Shown here: positions 43,348 to 51,568 of the stretch, piece after piece
Position numbering within the stretch: the stretch's first letter is position 1
Layout: each line of letters begins with the position of its first letter
Source of the DNA: Oscillospiraceae bacterium
Lineage (GTDB): Bacteria; Bacillota; Clostridia; Oscillospirales; Oscillospiraceae
Direction: 5' to 3'
DNA: 64,000 bases
Assembly (NCBI GenBank): GCA_017430455.1
Contig: JAFRMX010000020.1
Span: 62,001-126,000 of the forward strand
Made by a program: the position numbers and the translations under genes
The notes under the pieces: model-generated
Database searches by the model: none
What the model was told of the DNA's origin: nothing
What the model saw: the letters and a program-made list of their open reading frames with translations, nothing else

Positions 43348-44019
43348 TTATTCTTCGAGAGTTGTTGCCTCGTCGGTATAGATAGCTGTCAGGGTCGTGA
43401 AAATGATCGCCTGAAGCGTGCAGAAAAGAAGGCTCAGGATCATCATGATCAGCGGAGCTCCTATAGGGAGAAGTTCATAAATCTGTTCGGTGACAGACTC
43501 TTCTCCGTAAATATTGCCATAAAGACGGAGCGCCAGGGACACGGGCCTTACGATCTCATCTATGAGCAGGAAGGGGAGCATAACAACAACAGGTGAGACG
43601 AAATGCCTCAGATGCCCCTTTATGCCGCAGGTCCTGAAACCCATATACTGCACTGCGATACATTCGCAGATCGCCAGTCCGGCTGTTACCGAAAGACTGG
43701 AAGTCGGGGCTTTGAAGCCCCTTATTGTTCCGGCGCCGGGCAGGATGCCCGAAAGGTTTGAGAAGATTATGAAAATAAAGAGTGTTCCGAAAAACGGAAA
43801 GAATCTTCTGGTCCGCTCTTTGCCCAGAACGGAGGAGACTGTGTTCTCAATCATGCCGAGTCCTGTCTCTATGACATTCTGGAAGCCTGTGGGCACCTCT
43901 TTGATGTTGCGGGTCGCAAAAAAGGATATTATTGCAAGAATTATTATTATTCCCCACTGGGTCGTGACCTCGGGGGTTACTTCGAGGCCGAATATTGTGA
44001 ACAGAACTTCAGATTCCAT
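43348..44019 (-). CDS. atpB: ATP synthase F0 a subunit
   Basis: A protein of 223 residues with about five membrane helices. The essential Arg is in VSLALRLYGNIYG near residue 160, and the GTIRGFKAPTSSLSVTAGLA segment is typical. The ATG at 44019 is chosen because AGGAGG lies nine bases upstream; in-frame Met codons further up lie on top of the ribosome site. It overlaps the 3' end of the preceding gene by 11 bases. Confidence 0.96.
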   Translation of the reverse strand: MESEVLFTIFGLEVTPEVTTQWGIIIILAIISFFATRNIKEVPTGFQNVIETGLGMIENTVSSVLGKERTRRFFPFFGTLFIFIIFSNLSGILPGAGTIRGFKAPTSSLSVTAGLAICECIAVQYMGFRTCGIKGHLRHFVSPVVVMLPFLLIDEIVRPVSLALRLYGNIYGEESVTEQIYELLPIGAPLIMMILSLLFCTLQAIIFTTLTAIYTDEATTLEE

Positions 44020-44365
44020 TGGCATCATCCTCCTCATTTCCTTCGGATTCCGTTTTTCCTTTCCTGTTCCTGTCAGAAGCTTCCTTTAGCTGTTTTGAGG
44101 CGTTAAATGCCGTAAATATACTGACGAGGGTGAGCCCCAGAGCCCCGCCGATCAGCAGGGCGTAGCGTCCGGATACAAGATTCCTTCCGGCGAAAAAAAG
44201 GGCGATCAGGACGGCAGCGCTCAAAAAAGTCCTGACCGAGGAGACCGCCATCAGTATGTTTGCATTCTTAGTTGTCTTCATTACGTTGGAGCTTGCCATC
44301 GCTATGACGAGAGATATAAGAGCTCCGACAGTAAAACCGATCGCGCCGTAAATTAAAGCTGCCAT
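44009..44365 (-). CDS. AtpI-like small membrane protein, first gene of the atp operon
   Basis: A protein of 118 residues with four hydrophobic spans and a charged C-terminal tail. Position ahead of atpB and the span pattern match the ATP synthase protein I family, which assists c-ring assembly or Mg2+ supply. Sequence conservation in this family is low, so the call rests mainly on context. Confidence 0.75.
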   Translation of the reverse strand: MAALIYGAIGFTVGALISLVIAMASSNVMKTTKNANILMAVSSVRTFLSAAVLIALFFAGRNLVSGRYALLIGGALGLTLVSIFTAFNASKQLKEASDRNRKGKTESEGNEEDDANGI

Positions 44366-44401
44366 AACTAACCGCCGAATTATCAGTAATCTTTTTTGTT
44401 A

Positions 44402-44430
44402 ATATTATCACTTATGGGCCCAAAAAACAA
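44402..44430 (-). promoter_or_regulatory. Promoter of the atp operon
   Basis: On the - strand TTGTTT (44430-44425), 17 bases, TAATAT (44407-44402), 37 bases before the first gene. Confidence 0.75.
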
Positions 44431-44503
44431 CTTAATATACAAGGGTATAATCGCGGTCATTTTTGAACAAACTGTCAATTAATCGCAATCGGGCCGCAAT
44501 CGC

Positions 44504-44532
44504 TTGAGGAACGGATGCAATAATGGTAAAAT
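44504..44532 (+). promoter_or_regulatory. Promoter of the 44582 surface protein gene
   Basis: TTGAGG (44504-44509), 17 bases, TAAAAT (44527-44532), 50 bases before the start. Confidence 0.65.
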
Positions 44533-44581
44533 ACATCCGATTGAGGCTCCGCGACGGCGGATGAAGAAAGGAGAAAACCGG

Positions 44582-46021
44582 ATGAAAAAGAGCATACTGC
44601 CATTGTTGCTCGCACTTGTAATTATGCTCGGCATGATCCCGGCCGGGTTTGCACAGGATACTGAGGAAGGCGCAGAGCAGCATTCATACGAGGCGCCTGT
44701 TTTTACAGGCATTGAGACCGGGAGAGCATACTGCAATCTGCCTGCATTTACTTTAAGCGGCGCGGAAAGTGTATTCGCATATGAGATACTGTCAGGAAGA
44801 GGTCTTGAACTGGCAAGGAACGAAGAGACAGGCGAGTATACACTGGCGGATCAGGGAAACGGAGCTTTCCCGCAGGTGATAAGAATAACAGCCTCTGCTC
44901 CGAAAGAGAGTGAGGAAAGCGAAGCAGCGTCTTCTGAGGTGACTGTTGTTGTCTTCGGAAAGCACGACTATACCGTGCAGTGGAGCTGGAGTGACGATCT
45001 TACTGAGGCTTCAGCGGAACTGACCTGCTCCGTATGCGGAGAGAGAGTCGGGAATATCCCTGCAACTGTCGCTTCCAATCCGGATGAGAACTTAAATAAA
45101 GTCACTTATACCGCTTATTTTGACTACGGTGGAAAGACCTATTCCGAAACAAGGATAGTCATAACCAATACATCCGAGCCGGAAGTCACGCCAAGTCCTG
45201 TCCCGACAGAGACGCCCGCACCCACCCCTGTTCCGGAGGAAAAGAAAGACACCACAGCTCCTCTGATAGTCGGTATAAGCAACGGCGCTACATACTGCAC
45301 CGCGACCCAGTTCTCGGTATATGACGAGATGTCCGGCGTCAGCAGCGTGACATTGAACGGAAAGGAAATAAAACCGGACTCCAACGGCAGGCATACCGCG
45401 TCCGTGAGCGGAACCATCGTAGCGACTGACGGGGCCGGCAACAGTGAAAAAGTATCGGTATATGTTGCCGGAAAGCATACATACTCGGGCAATGCGATGG
45501 GCTCGCTGATCTGGAGCTGGGGCAGCGATTTCAAGTCCGCGACACTGTATTTCACTTGCGTCAGATGCAGGGAGACCGGTGCTGCAGCTGCCACAGTAAC
45601 ATCCGCCAGAAGCGGGGACAGCATCATCTATACAGCCACGGCCAAAGATGGGAACGGTCAGACTTATACTGATCAAAGAAAAGTAAAAATAGAGAAAGAA
45701 ACTGTAACGGTTCAGGTCCCTGCAGCAACGGCAAGACCGACCCCGACTCCGAGACCGACAGCGACTCCTGCACCGACCCAGGCTCCATCTCCTACGGCTA
45801 GCATCGCCCCGATCCAGACAGTGTCTCCGGAAGGAGAGAACAACATAGCCGAAAGCACACAGGAAAGTGGAGAGCCTTCCGCTTCCGCGGATAAGACGGA
45901 GTCTGTGAGAACAGGCAGGAACAGATGGACGGGAGTTGCGCTCATTATCGCCGCGATAATACTCATCGGGCTTATCATCACTGTGCTGATAAAACGGCTC
46001 AGAGATTCCGAGAAAGTGTAA
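44582..46021 (+). CDS. Surface protein with two CxxC-bearing repeats and C-terminal membrane anchor
   Basis: A protein of 479 residues. A signal peptide (MKKSILPLLLALVIMLGMIP, cleavage near AGFA) is followed by two alike units. Each starts with a CN/CT-bearing Ig-like strand (GRAYCNLPAFTLS; GATYCTATQFSVYDEMSGV), then GKHxY and W-S-W-x-x-(D)-(L/F)-x-(E/S)-A, ending in LTCSVCGERVG or FTCVRCRETG (CxxC). Pro/Thr-rich linkers separate the units (around 205-225) and precede a membrane helix (TGVALIIAAIILIGLIITVL) with a basic tail. The CxxC pairs might bind metal or form disulfides. I do not recognise a named family; a cell-wall-spanning adhesin or sensor is possible. Confidence 0.75.
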   Translation: MKKSILPLLLALVIMLGMIPAGFAQDTEEGAEQHSYEAPVFTGIETGRAYCNLPAFTLSGAESVFAYEILSGRGLELARNEETGEYTLADQGNGAFPQVIRITASAPKESEESEAASSEVTVVVFGKHDYTVQWSWSDDLTEASAELTCSVCGERVGNIPATVASNPDENLNKVTYTAYFDYGGKTYSETRIVITNTSEPEVTPSPVPTETPAPTPVPEEKKDTTAPLIVGISNGATYCTATQFSVYDEMSGVSSVTLNGKEIKPDSNGRHTASVSGTIVATDGAGNSEKVSVYVAGKHTYSGNAMGSLIWSWGSDFKSATLYFTCVRCRETGAAAATVTSARSGDSIIYTATAKDGNGQTYTDQRKVKIEKETVTVQVPAATARPTPTPRPTATPAPTQAPSPTASIAPIQTVSPEGENNIAESTQESGEPSASADKTESVRTGRNRWTGVALIIAAIILIGLIITVLIKRLRDSEKV

Positions 46022-46164
46022 AAAGAAAATGCCGCTTCAAAATGCCCAAAAGGAATGATTTATAATACCATGTATTTATTTTACAACACAGATTAGCGTA
46101 TAAATTGAAAAAACAAGGTTTTCGACAGTTCCAACATTTTTTTCAACAAAAAACCGGAAATGCA

Positions 46165-46200
46165 TAAAATGCCTGAAGCCGTTGCGGCTCAGGCATTTTA
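46165..46200. terminator. Terminator after galE
   Basis: TAAAATGCCTGA (46165-46176) pairs with TCAGGCATTTTA (46189-46200); GCC/GGC extends the stem inside past one bulged A. It can serve galE on the - strand and the 44582 gene on the + strand. The rest of 46022-46164 is AT-rich and shows nothing I can identify. Confidence 0.78.
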
Positions 46201-46224
46201 TATTTTGTTCAGATTGCACAAAAA

Positions 46225-47244
46225 TCAGCTGTTGTAACCCATCGGGTTTTTGCTTTGCCAGGCCCATGTGTCTCTGCACATGTCTTCGAGGGAATACTCC
46301 GCTTTCCAGCCCAGAAGCTGCGCACTCTTGTCGGGAGAAGAATATACGGTCGCGAGGTCGCCGGGCCTCCTTGGAGCTATCTCATAAGGGATCTTAACGC
46401 CAGTCGCGGCTTCGAAGGCTTTCACTATATCCAGAACGCTGTATCCGTGGCCGGTGCCGAGATTGAAAACATTCTCGCCCCTGTGCCCTGCCATCATATA
46501 GTCTATGGCGGCCACATGGCCCCTTGCAAGGTCTACAACGTGGATATAGTCTCTTACGCCCGTACCGTCAGGAGTGTTGTAGTCATCACCGAAGACGTTC
46601 AGATGGTCACGTCTTCCGACAGCGACCTGGGCGATGAAGGGCATCAGATTGTTCGGAACACCGCGCGGGTCCTCTCCGATCAGTCCGCTGCTGTGCGCAC
46701 CTATCGGATTGAAGTATCTCAATAGTGAGACGGACCACTCTTTATCGGCAAATGCCATATCCCTCATGATCTGCTCGGACATATATTTGGTCCAGCCGTA
46801 AGGATTTGTGCACATGCCGGTTTTTGAAGTCTCTTTCAGAGGCATCTCGTTGTCACCGGAGTAGACAGTTGCAGAGGAAGAGAAAATGATATTCTTGCAC
46901 TTGTGTTCGCGCATGACCTCGCAGAGCGTTACAGTGGAAAAGAGATTGTTGTCGTAGTACTCGAGAGGCATTACAACGCTCTCGCCAACAGCCTTGAGTC
47001 CCGCAAAATGGATGACGCAGCCTACATCGTGTTTCGAGAAGATCGCGTCCAGCCTGCCGCGGTCTCTAACATCGACCTCATAGAAGCAGACATCCTTCCC
47101 GGCTATCTGCTCGACCCTCTCCACAGCTTTGGCACTGGAGTTGACAAGGTTGTCAACCACAACGACGTCGTAGCCCTTGGCCAGAAGCTCGACACAAGTG
47201 TGGCTGCCGATATAACCGGCGCCTCCGGTTACAAGAACGGTCAT
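46225..47244 (-). CDS. galE: UDP-glucose 4-epimerase
   Basis: A protein of 339 residues. VTGGAGYIGSHTCVEL is the NAD-binding motif; the catalytic SSSATVY and YGWTKYMSEQ (YxxxK) lie near 125 and 150. It interconverts UDP-glucose and UDP-galactose and could supply the surface glycan genes. Ribosome site GGAGG; single-gene unit with its own promoter and terminator. Confidence 0.97.
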   Translation of the reverse strand: MTVLVTGGAGYIGSHTCVELLAKGYDVVVVDNLVNSSAKAVERVEQIAGKDVCFYEVDVRDRGRLDAIFSKHDVGCVIHFAGLKAVGESVVMPLEYYDNNLFSTVTLCEVMREHKCKNIIFSSSATVYSGDNEMPLKETSKTGMCTNPYGWTKYMSEQIMRDMAFADKEWSVSLLRYFNPIGAHSSGLIGEDPRGVPNNLMPFIAQVAVGRRDHLNVFGDDYNTPDGTGVRDYIHVVDLARGHVAAIDYMMAGHRGENVFNLGTGHGYSVLDIVKAFEAATGVKIPYEIAPRRPGDLATVYSSPDKSAQLLGWKAEYSLEDMCRDTWAWQSKNPMGYNS

Positions 47245-47276
47245 TATTTATAACCTCCGATAATTAATTATTTTAT

Positions 47277-47305
47277 TTTATAAGTATACCAATGAATGGG
47301 ACCAA
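47277..47305 (-). promoter_or_regulatory. Probable promoter of galE
   Basis: On the - strand TTGGTC (47305-47300), 17 bases, TATAAA (47282-47277). Confidence 0.55.
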
Positions 47306-47359
47306 ACACAAGGAAAAGCTTCAGGCTTTGAAATAAGCGCGTAAAGGGGAAATGCGCAA

Positions 47360-47389
47360 TTGAAAAAAGGCATATCCGTATGGTAATAT
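47360..47389 (+). promoter_or_regulatory. Promoter of the GH3-ABC operon
   Basis: TTGAAA (47360-47365), 18 bases, TAATAT (47384-47389), 38 bases before the start at 47428. Confidence 0.65.
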
Positions 47390-47427
47390 GTATTAATTAA
47401 GACTGCCTTATGCCTGGGAGGTATATT

Positions 47428-49722
47428 ATGGCAAGTGAAATGAGAAAGTATAAAAAACAGGGCAGAGCGGAGGCAAAAGAATATCTTCGTGCCAAAAAAG
47501 AGGCGAGACTTGAAGGGCAGGAGGCCTACGACGAATTCGCCGCCTCAGTTAAACAGCAAAAAAAAGATTTTAAAGCCCGGATGAAAAGCGCTGAAGGAGA
47601 AGAAAAGAGAGGGCTCAGAAAGCAGAAAAAGGCTTTCCTTAAGCGCAAAAGAAGAGGCAGAAGACTTATATCGTGGTTCCTTGTTCTGGCTCTTATCGCC
47701 GGAGCGGTATATATCAATCTCGGTCCGATAAAGACAGCATATTCCGTATATTCCTCCCAGAGAGGATTCACAGATAGCGACAGAGAGGCTGAAAAAGCCA
47801 GAACAGCCGGGAGAATGCTCTCGGAGGAGGCCCAAAGAGACAGCATGGTCCTGCTGAAAAACGAGGATTTTCTTCCGTTGGAGACGGGAATAAAAATAAA
47901 CGTCTTTTCGGGGCCCGGTATAGATCAGGAGGCGCTAATTGAAGCTCTTGGAGACAAGGGCTTTTCCTGCAACATAAAACTGAGCCGTGCTCAGACGCAG
48001 AAAAAACGCTTTGATCTTGAAACGATAGAAAATAGAGTCAGATCGCTATTGAACGGCGGTGAATATACCGCTGACTGGACAAAGCTCGGCGACAAGGATT
48101 TTGAAGAGGCTCTCTCGTACTCGGATCTTGCCCTTATAATCCTTCCGCCTGAGCACAGCGATCTTCTCGGAGAAACAATGCCTGTAAGAGCAGAAACCCT
48201 GAGAAGAGTCCTTTCAGGCTTTGATAAGATCATAATAGCAGCAGATCCTGAGATAAAAACGAACCTGAGCTTTATAAACAGCTATGAAAGCATCAAAGGT
48301 GCTTTTCTGTCTGATACGAAGGGCTTCGGGGCAATGCCCGCCATAGCAGATATTGTCTCCGGGGCGTCAAATCCCTCGGGCAGGACAGCATTTACATATT
48401 CCGGGAATTCAAAGGAAGAGGCTTTCCCCTTGGGCTGGGGGCTTTCATATACCGATTTTGATGTAAAGCTCTCCAGATTCGTATCCGACTACAATCTTAT
48501 TACTGCAGAAGCGGACATAACAAACAGAGGCTCTGTTCCGGGAAAAGAAGCTGTAGGACTCTGGTTCATGAGGGAGGGCTCGGCTTCCGGGATGCGTCTT
48601 TTGTGCTTCGAAAAGACGAAGACGCTGAATCCCGGCGAGACTGAGAGAGTCACCCTCTCCGTTCCTGTGCGGGATATGGCTGAATACTCTGAGAAAGAAC
48701 ATGCATTCATTCTCAGCAAGGGCAAATATGATATTGCTGTCACAGGAAATGCCATTTCGGCGAAGGATGACGGGGATTATATCACATATGAGGTTTCGAC
48801 AGACGTAAAATACGACAATGACGCGCTTACCGATGTGAAGTATTCGGATCTGTCCGCCGAAAACGGCATTGAAGAAGGATATGAAAGTATTCCGGCATCG
48901 GGCGCTTCAAACGGCCTTTTCCTCGACGCAATGAAGGGTCTCAGTTACGATGACCCTGCCTGGGGTAGCTTTCTTGACGAATTCAGTCTCGACGAGATGA
49001 TAACACTTGTTTCGAACGGGGCGTGGCATACGGAGGAAATCTTAAGGCTAGGCATAAAGAAAACGGAGTCTCTGTGTGCGCTCAAAGGCATAGAGGGAGC
49101 AGTACGGAAGCTTGATGCAGTTGATTACCTCTCTCCGGCTGCTTTGGCTTCCTCGTGGAACGACGACCTTGCGATGGAACTCGGAAGAGCCATCGGGAGG
49201 GAGGCAAAGGCATACGGGCTCGAAGGCGTTTATGCTCCGGACACTGCACCCGGAGTCTTGTCAGATGATCCTCTGCTCGCGGGAAAGATCGCCGCCGCCG
49301 AAATAAGGGGTATACAGAGCTCGGACTGCGCCGCCTTTGCGGTATATTCGAAGGAAATACCCGGCAGTGCCGGAGATAAGACGCTTCGGGAGACGGAACT
49401 GAAAGCGCTTGAGATCGCGATAAAAGAAGGCATACCCGCCGGAGCTGAGGTTCCGTCGGATGCTGCACTTATAAAGAGCCTTATGAGAGCCGAGTGGGGT
49501 TTTGAAGGGCTTGTAAGCACGAAAAAGCTGATCTCTTCTTCAGGAAATATACTCGACATGCTGAAAGCGGGCAGCGATATCTTCTTCGATCCCTGCACCG
49601 GCAGAGTCTCGGATAGGCTTAGGATCGCGTACAGAAACGATCCTGCTGCTGTCTCGAACCTGCTTAGAGAGGCAGTGCACCGGATATGCTACACCATGGC
49701 AAACAGAATGTACATTTACTGA
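47428..49722 (+). CDS. Membrane-anchored, domain-permuted GH3-like protein, probably catalytically inactive
   Basis: A protein of 764 residues. A Lys/Arg/Glu-rich cytoplasmic segment (1-78) precedes one membrane helix (about 80-98). The outside part has GH3 domains in reversed order: the alpha/beta-sandwich C-terminal domain first (about 120-330, with SGASNPSGRTAFTY and FPLGWGLSYTDF), an FnIII-like domain (about 335-440), and then the TIM-barrel domain (about 490-764, with YLSPAALASSWNDDLAMELG). Where GH3 enzymes read GFxGxVxSDW, this protein reads GFEGLVSTKK, replacing the nucleophile Asp by Thr; the usual KH motif region reads CAAFAVYSKE. Start at 47428 after GGGAGG. A carbohydrate-binding or scaffold role is more likely than hydrolysis. 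Confidence 0.8.
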   Translation: MASEMRKYKKQGRAEAKEYLRAKKEARLEGQEAYDEFAASVKQQKKDFKARMKSAEGEEKRGLRKQKKAFLKRKRRGRRLISWFLVLALIAGAVYINLGPIKTAYSVYSSQRGFTDSDREAEKARTAGRMLSEEAQRDSMVLLKNEDFLPLETGIKINVFSGPGIDQEALIEALGDKGFSCNIKLSRAQTQKKRFDLETIENRVRSLLNGGEYTADWTKLGDKDFEEALSYSDLALIILPPEHSDLLGETMPVRAETLRRVLSGFDKIIIAADPEIKTNLSFINSYESIKGAFLSDTKGFGAMPAIADIVSGASNPSGRTAFTYSGNSKEEAFPLGWGLSYTDFDVKLSRFVSDYNLITAEADITNRGSVPGKEAVGLWFMREGSASGMRLLCFEKTKTLNPGETERVTLSVPVRDMAEYSEKEHAFILSKGKYDIAVTGNAISAKDDGDYITYEVSTDVKYDNDALTDVKYSDLSAENGIEEGYESIPASGASNGLFLDAMKGLSYDDPAWGSFLDEFSLDEMITLVSNGAWHTEEILRLGIKKTESLCALKGIEGAVRKLDAVDYLSPAALASSWNDDLAMELGRAIGREAKAYGLEGVYAPDTAPGVLSDDPLLAGKIAAAEIRGIQSSDCAAFAVYSKEIPGSAGDKTLRETELKALEIAIKEGIPAGAEVPSDAALIKSLMRAEWGFEGLVSTKKLISSSGNILDMLKAGSDIFFDPCTGRVSDRLRIAYRNDPAAVSNLLREAVHRICYTMANRMYIY

Positions 49723-49747
49723 TCCCGATAAAAACAAACAGGTTTAA

Positions 49748-51568
49748 GTGAAAGAAAAAGAAAAGAAACAATTTAACAGAAAGCTTCTTATGAGTTTTCT
49801 GAAGGGCAGCAAACGGATCTTCGCACTCAGCATGCTCATGGTTGCCGTTTCTGCTCTGACGGATATGCTCAGCCCCCAGATAGTCAGGCTGGCAGTCGAC
49901 AACGTGATATCCCGGTACTCCGGCTCAAGCGATCCGATTCTGATAAAACTGTCCTCCTTTCTCGGGGGGACAGATTATCTCAGGGCGAACATCTGGGTTC
50001 TGGCTCTGGCATTGATCGCCGTCGCTCTGCTGAAGGCTGTGTCGATATATCTGTTCAGGGTCTCCAATACGGCGGCCTCCGAGAAACTCACCAAGACCAT
50101 GCGCGACACGCTCTTTGTCCATGTAGAGCACCTGCCCTTTTCATGGCATATGAAGCACCGCACGGGAGACATCATTCAGAGATGCACCTCAGATATAGAT
50201 ACTCTGAAAGGCTTCATATCCGAGCAGATGACCTCGATATTCAGGATCGTGATACTTCTGGCATTTTCGATAGCTTTCATGTCAGGAATGAACGTACCGC
50301 TGACTCTGATCGCGATGGCACCTGTTCCGGTGATCCTGGCCTATTCCGTCAGCTTCCACAAGAAGATAGGGGCGGCCTTTCTTGACTGCGACGAAAACGA
50401 AGGTAAGCTCTCATCCATTGCCCAGGAGAACCTGACGGGAGTCAGGGTCGTAAGAGCCTTCGGTCGCGAGAGGCAGGAGAGAGACAGATTTTTTGCCCAG
50501 AACGAATACTATACCGGGCTTTGGATGAAACTCGCGAGACCGCTATCTATGTACTGGAGCATAGGTGATGTCATCAGCGGCACTCAGATCCTGCTGATCA
50601 CGGTCTTCGGCTCCGTGTTCTGCATAAAAGACAGGATGCTTCCGGGCGAGTTCATAGCTTTTCTCTCCTACGCCTCGATGCTGACATGGCCTGTCAGAAT
50701 GCTCGGAAGACTCATAGCGGAGATGAGCAAGGCAGGGGTCTCTATAGACCGCATTGCTGATATTATGCGCTCCAAAGAAGAAAAAGAGACAGGCAGGGCT
50801 TTGAAAGCCCCGATGGACGGAGATATAGTTTTCGATAATGTCAGCTTTTCGTACGACAACGGGCCTGAAGTCCTCAAAAATGTATCGTTTAAGGTGTCAA
50901 AGGGCACTACAGTCGGGATCCTGGGAGGAACCGGGAGCGGAAAATCTACGCTCATGCTCCTGCTTGACAAGCTCTACGAGCTGCCGGAGGGCAACGGAAG
51001 CATTACTGTCGGTGGAACGGATATACGGGATATAGAGACGAAGCACCTGAGGGAAAACATCGGAATGGTCCTTCAGGAACCGTATCTGTTTTCGCGTACC
51101 ATAGCCGAGAATATCGCCATAACCAGAGAGAAAGCGGATATGAAAAAGATCGTCGAAGCCTCGCGCGCAGCCTGTCTTGACGAGACTGTCAAGGCCTTCT
51201 CCAAGGGCTACGAGACCTTTGTCGGCGAAAGGGGAGTGACCCTCTCGGGCGGGCAGAAGCAGAGGGCAGCCATAGCGAGGACGCTTATCCGGGATACTCC
51301 CATCCTGATATTCGACGATTCGCTCTCTGCTGTGGATACCGAGACGGACGCGAAGATACGTGCGTCTCTTGAGAAGCGTTTCGGCTCCGCGTGCGTCTTT
51401 CTGATCTCGCACAGGATAACAACGCTCTCCAGGGCAGACAACATAGTGGTCCTGGACAAAGGGAGAGTAATCGAGCAGGGGAGCCATGATACCCTCAAAA
51501 ACGCCGGAGGACTCTATCAGAAGATCTGCGAAATACAGTCCGGAGCGGAAACGGAGGCAGCCGTATGA
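49748..51568 (+). CDS. ABC exporter half-transporter, degenerate-site subunit
   Basis: A protein of 606 residues with an N-terminal six-helix membrane domain (about 20-320) and a nucleotide-binding domain: Walker A GGTGSGKST near 388, signature LSGGQKQR near 495, Walker B ILIFDDSLSAVD. The residue after Walker B is Asp rather than the catalytic Glu, as in the non-catalytic site of heterodimeric exporters of the LmrCD/TmrAB type. The GTG start at 49748 has a poor ribosome site. It overlaps the partner gene by four bases. The exported substrate is unknown. Confidence 0.93.
   Translation: MKEKEKKQFNRKLLMSFLKGSKRIFALSMLMVAVSALTDMLSPQIVRLAVDNVISRYSGSSDPILIKLSSFLGGTDYLRANIWVLALALIAVALLKAVSIYLFRVSNTAASEKLTKTMRDTLFVHVEHLPFSWHMKHRTGDIIQRCTSDIDTLKGFISEQMTSIFRIVILLAFSIAFMSGMNVPLTLIAMAPVPVILAYSVSFHKKIGAAFLDCDENEGKLSSIAQENLTGVRVVRAFGRERQERDRFFAQNEYYTGLWMKLARPLSMYWSIGDVISGTQILLITVFGSVFCIKDRMLPGEFIAFLSYASMLTWPVRMLGRLIAEMSKAGVSIDRIADIMRSKEEKETGRALKAPMDGDIVFDNVSFSYDNGPEVLKNVSFKVSKGTTVGILGGTGSGKSTLMLLLDKLYELPEGNGSITVGGTDIRDIETKHLRENIGMVLQEPYLFSRTIAENIAITREKADMKKIVEASRAACLDETVKAFSKGYETFVGERGVTLSGGQKQRAAIARTLIRDTPILIFDDSLSAVDTETDAKIRASLEKRFGSACVFLISHRITTLSRADNIVVLDKGRVIEQGSHDTLKNAGGLYQKICEIQSGAETEAAV

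Noticed and set aside
44504..44581. Extended N terminus of the 44582 protein
   Set aside because: The upstream TTG is part of a -35 box; a perfect signal peptide begins at 44582.
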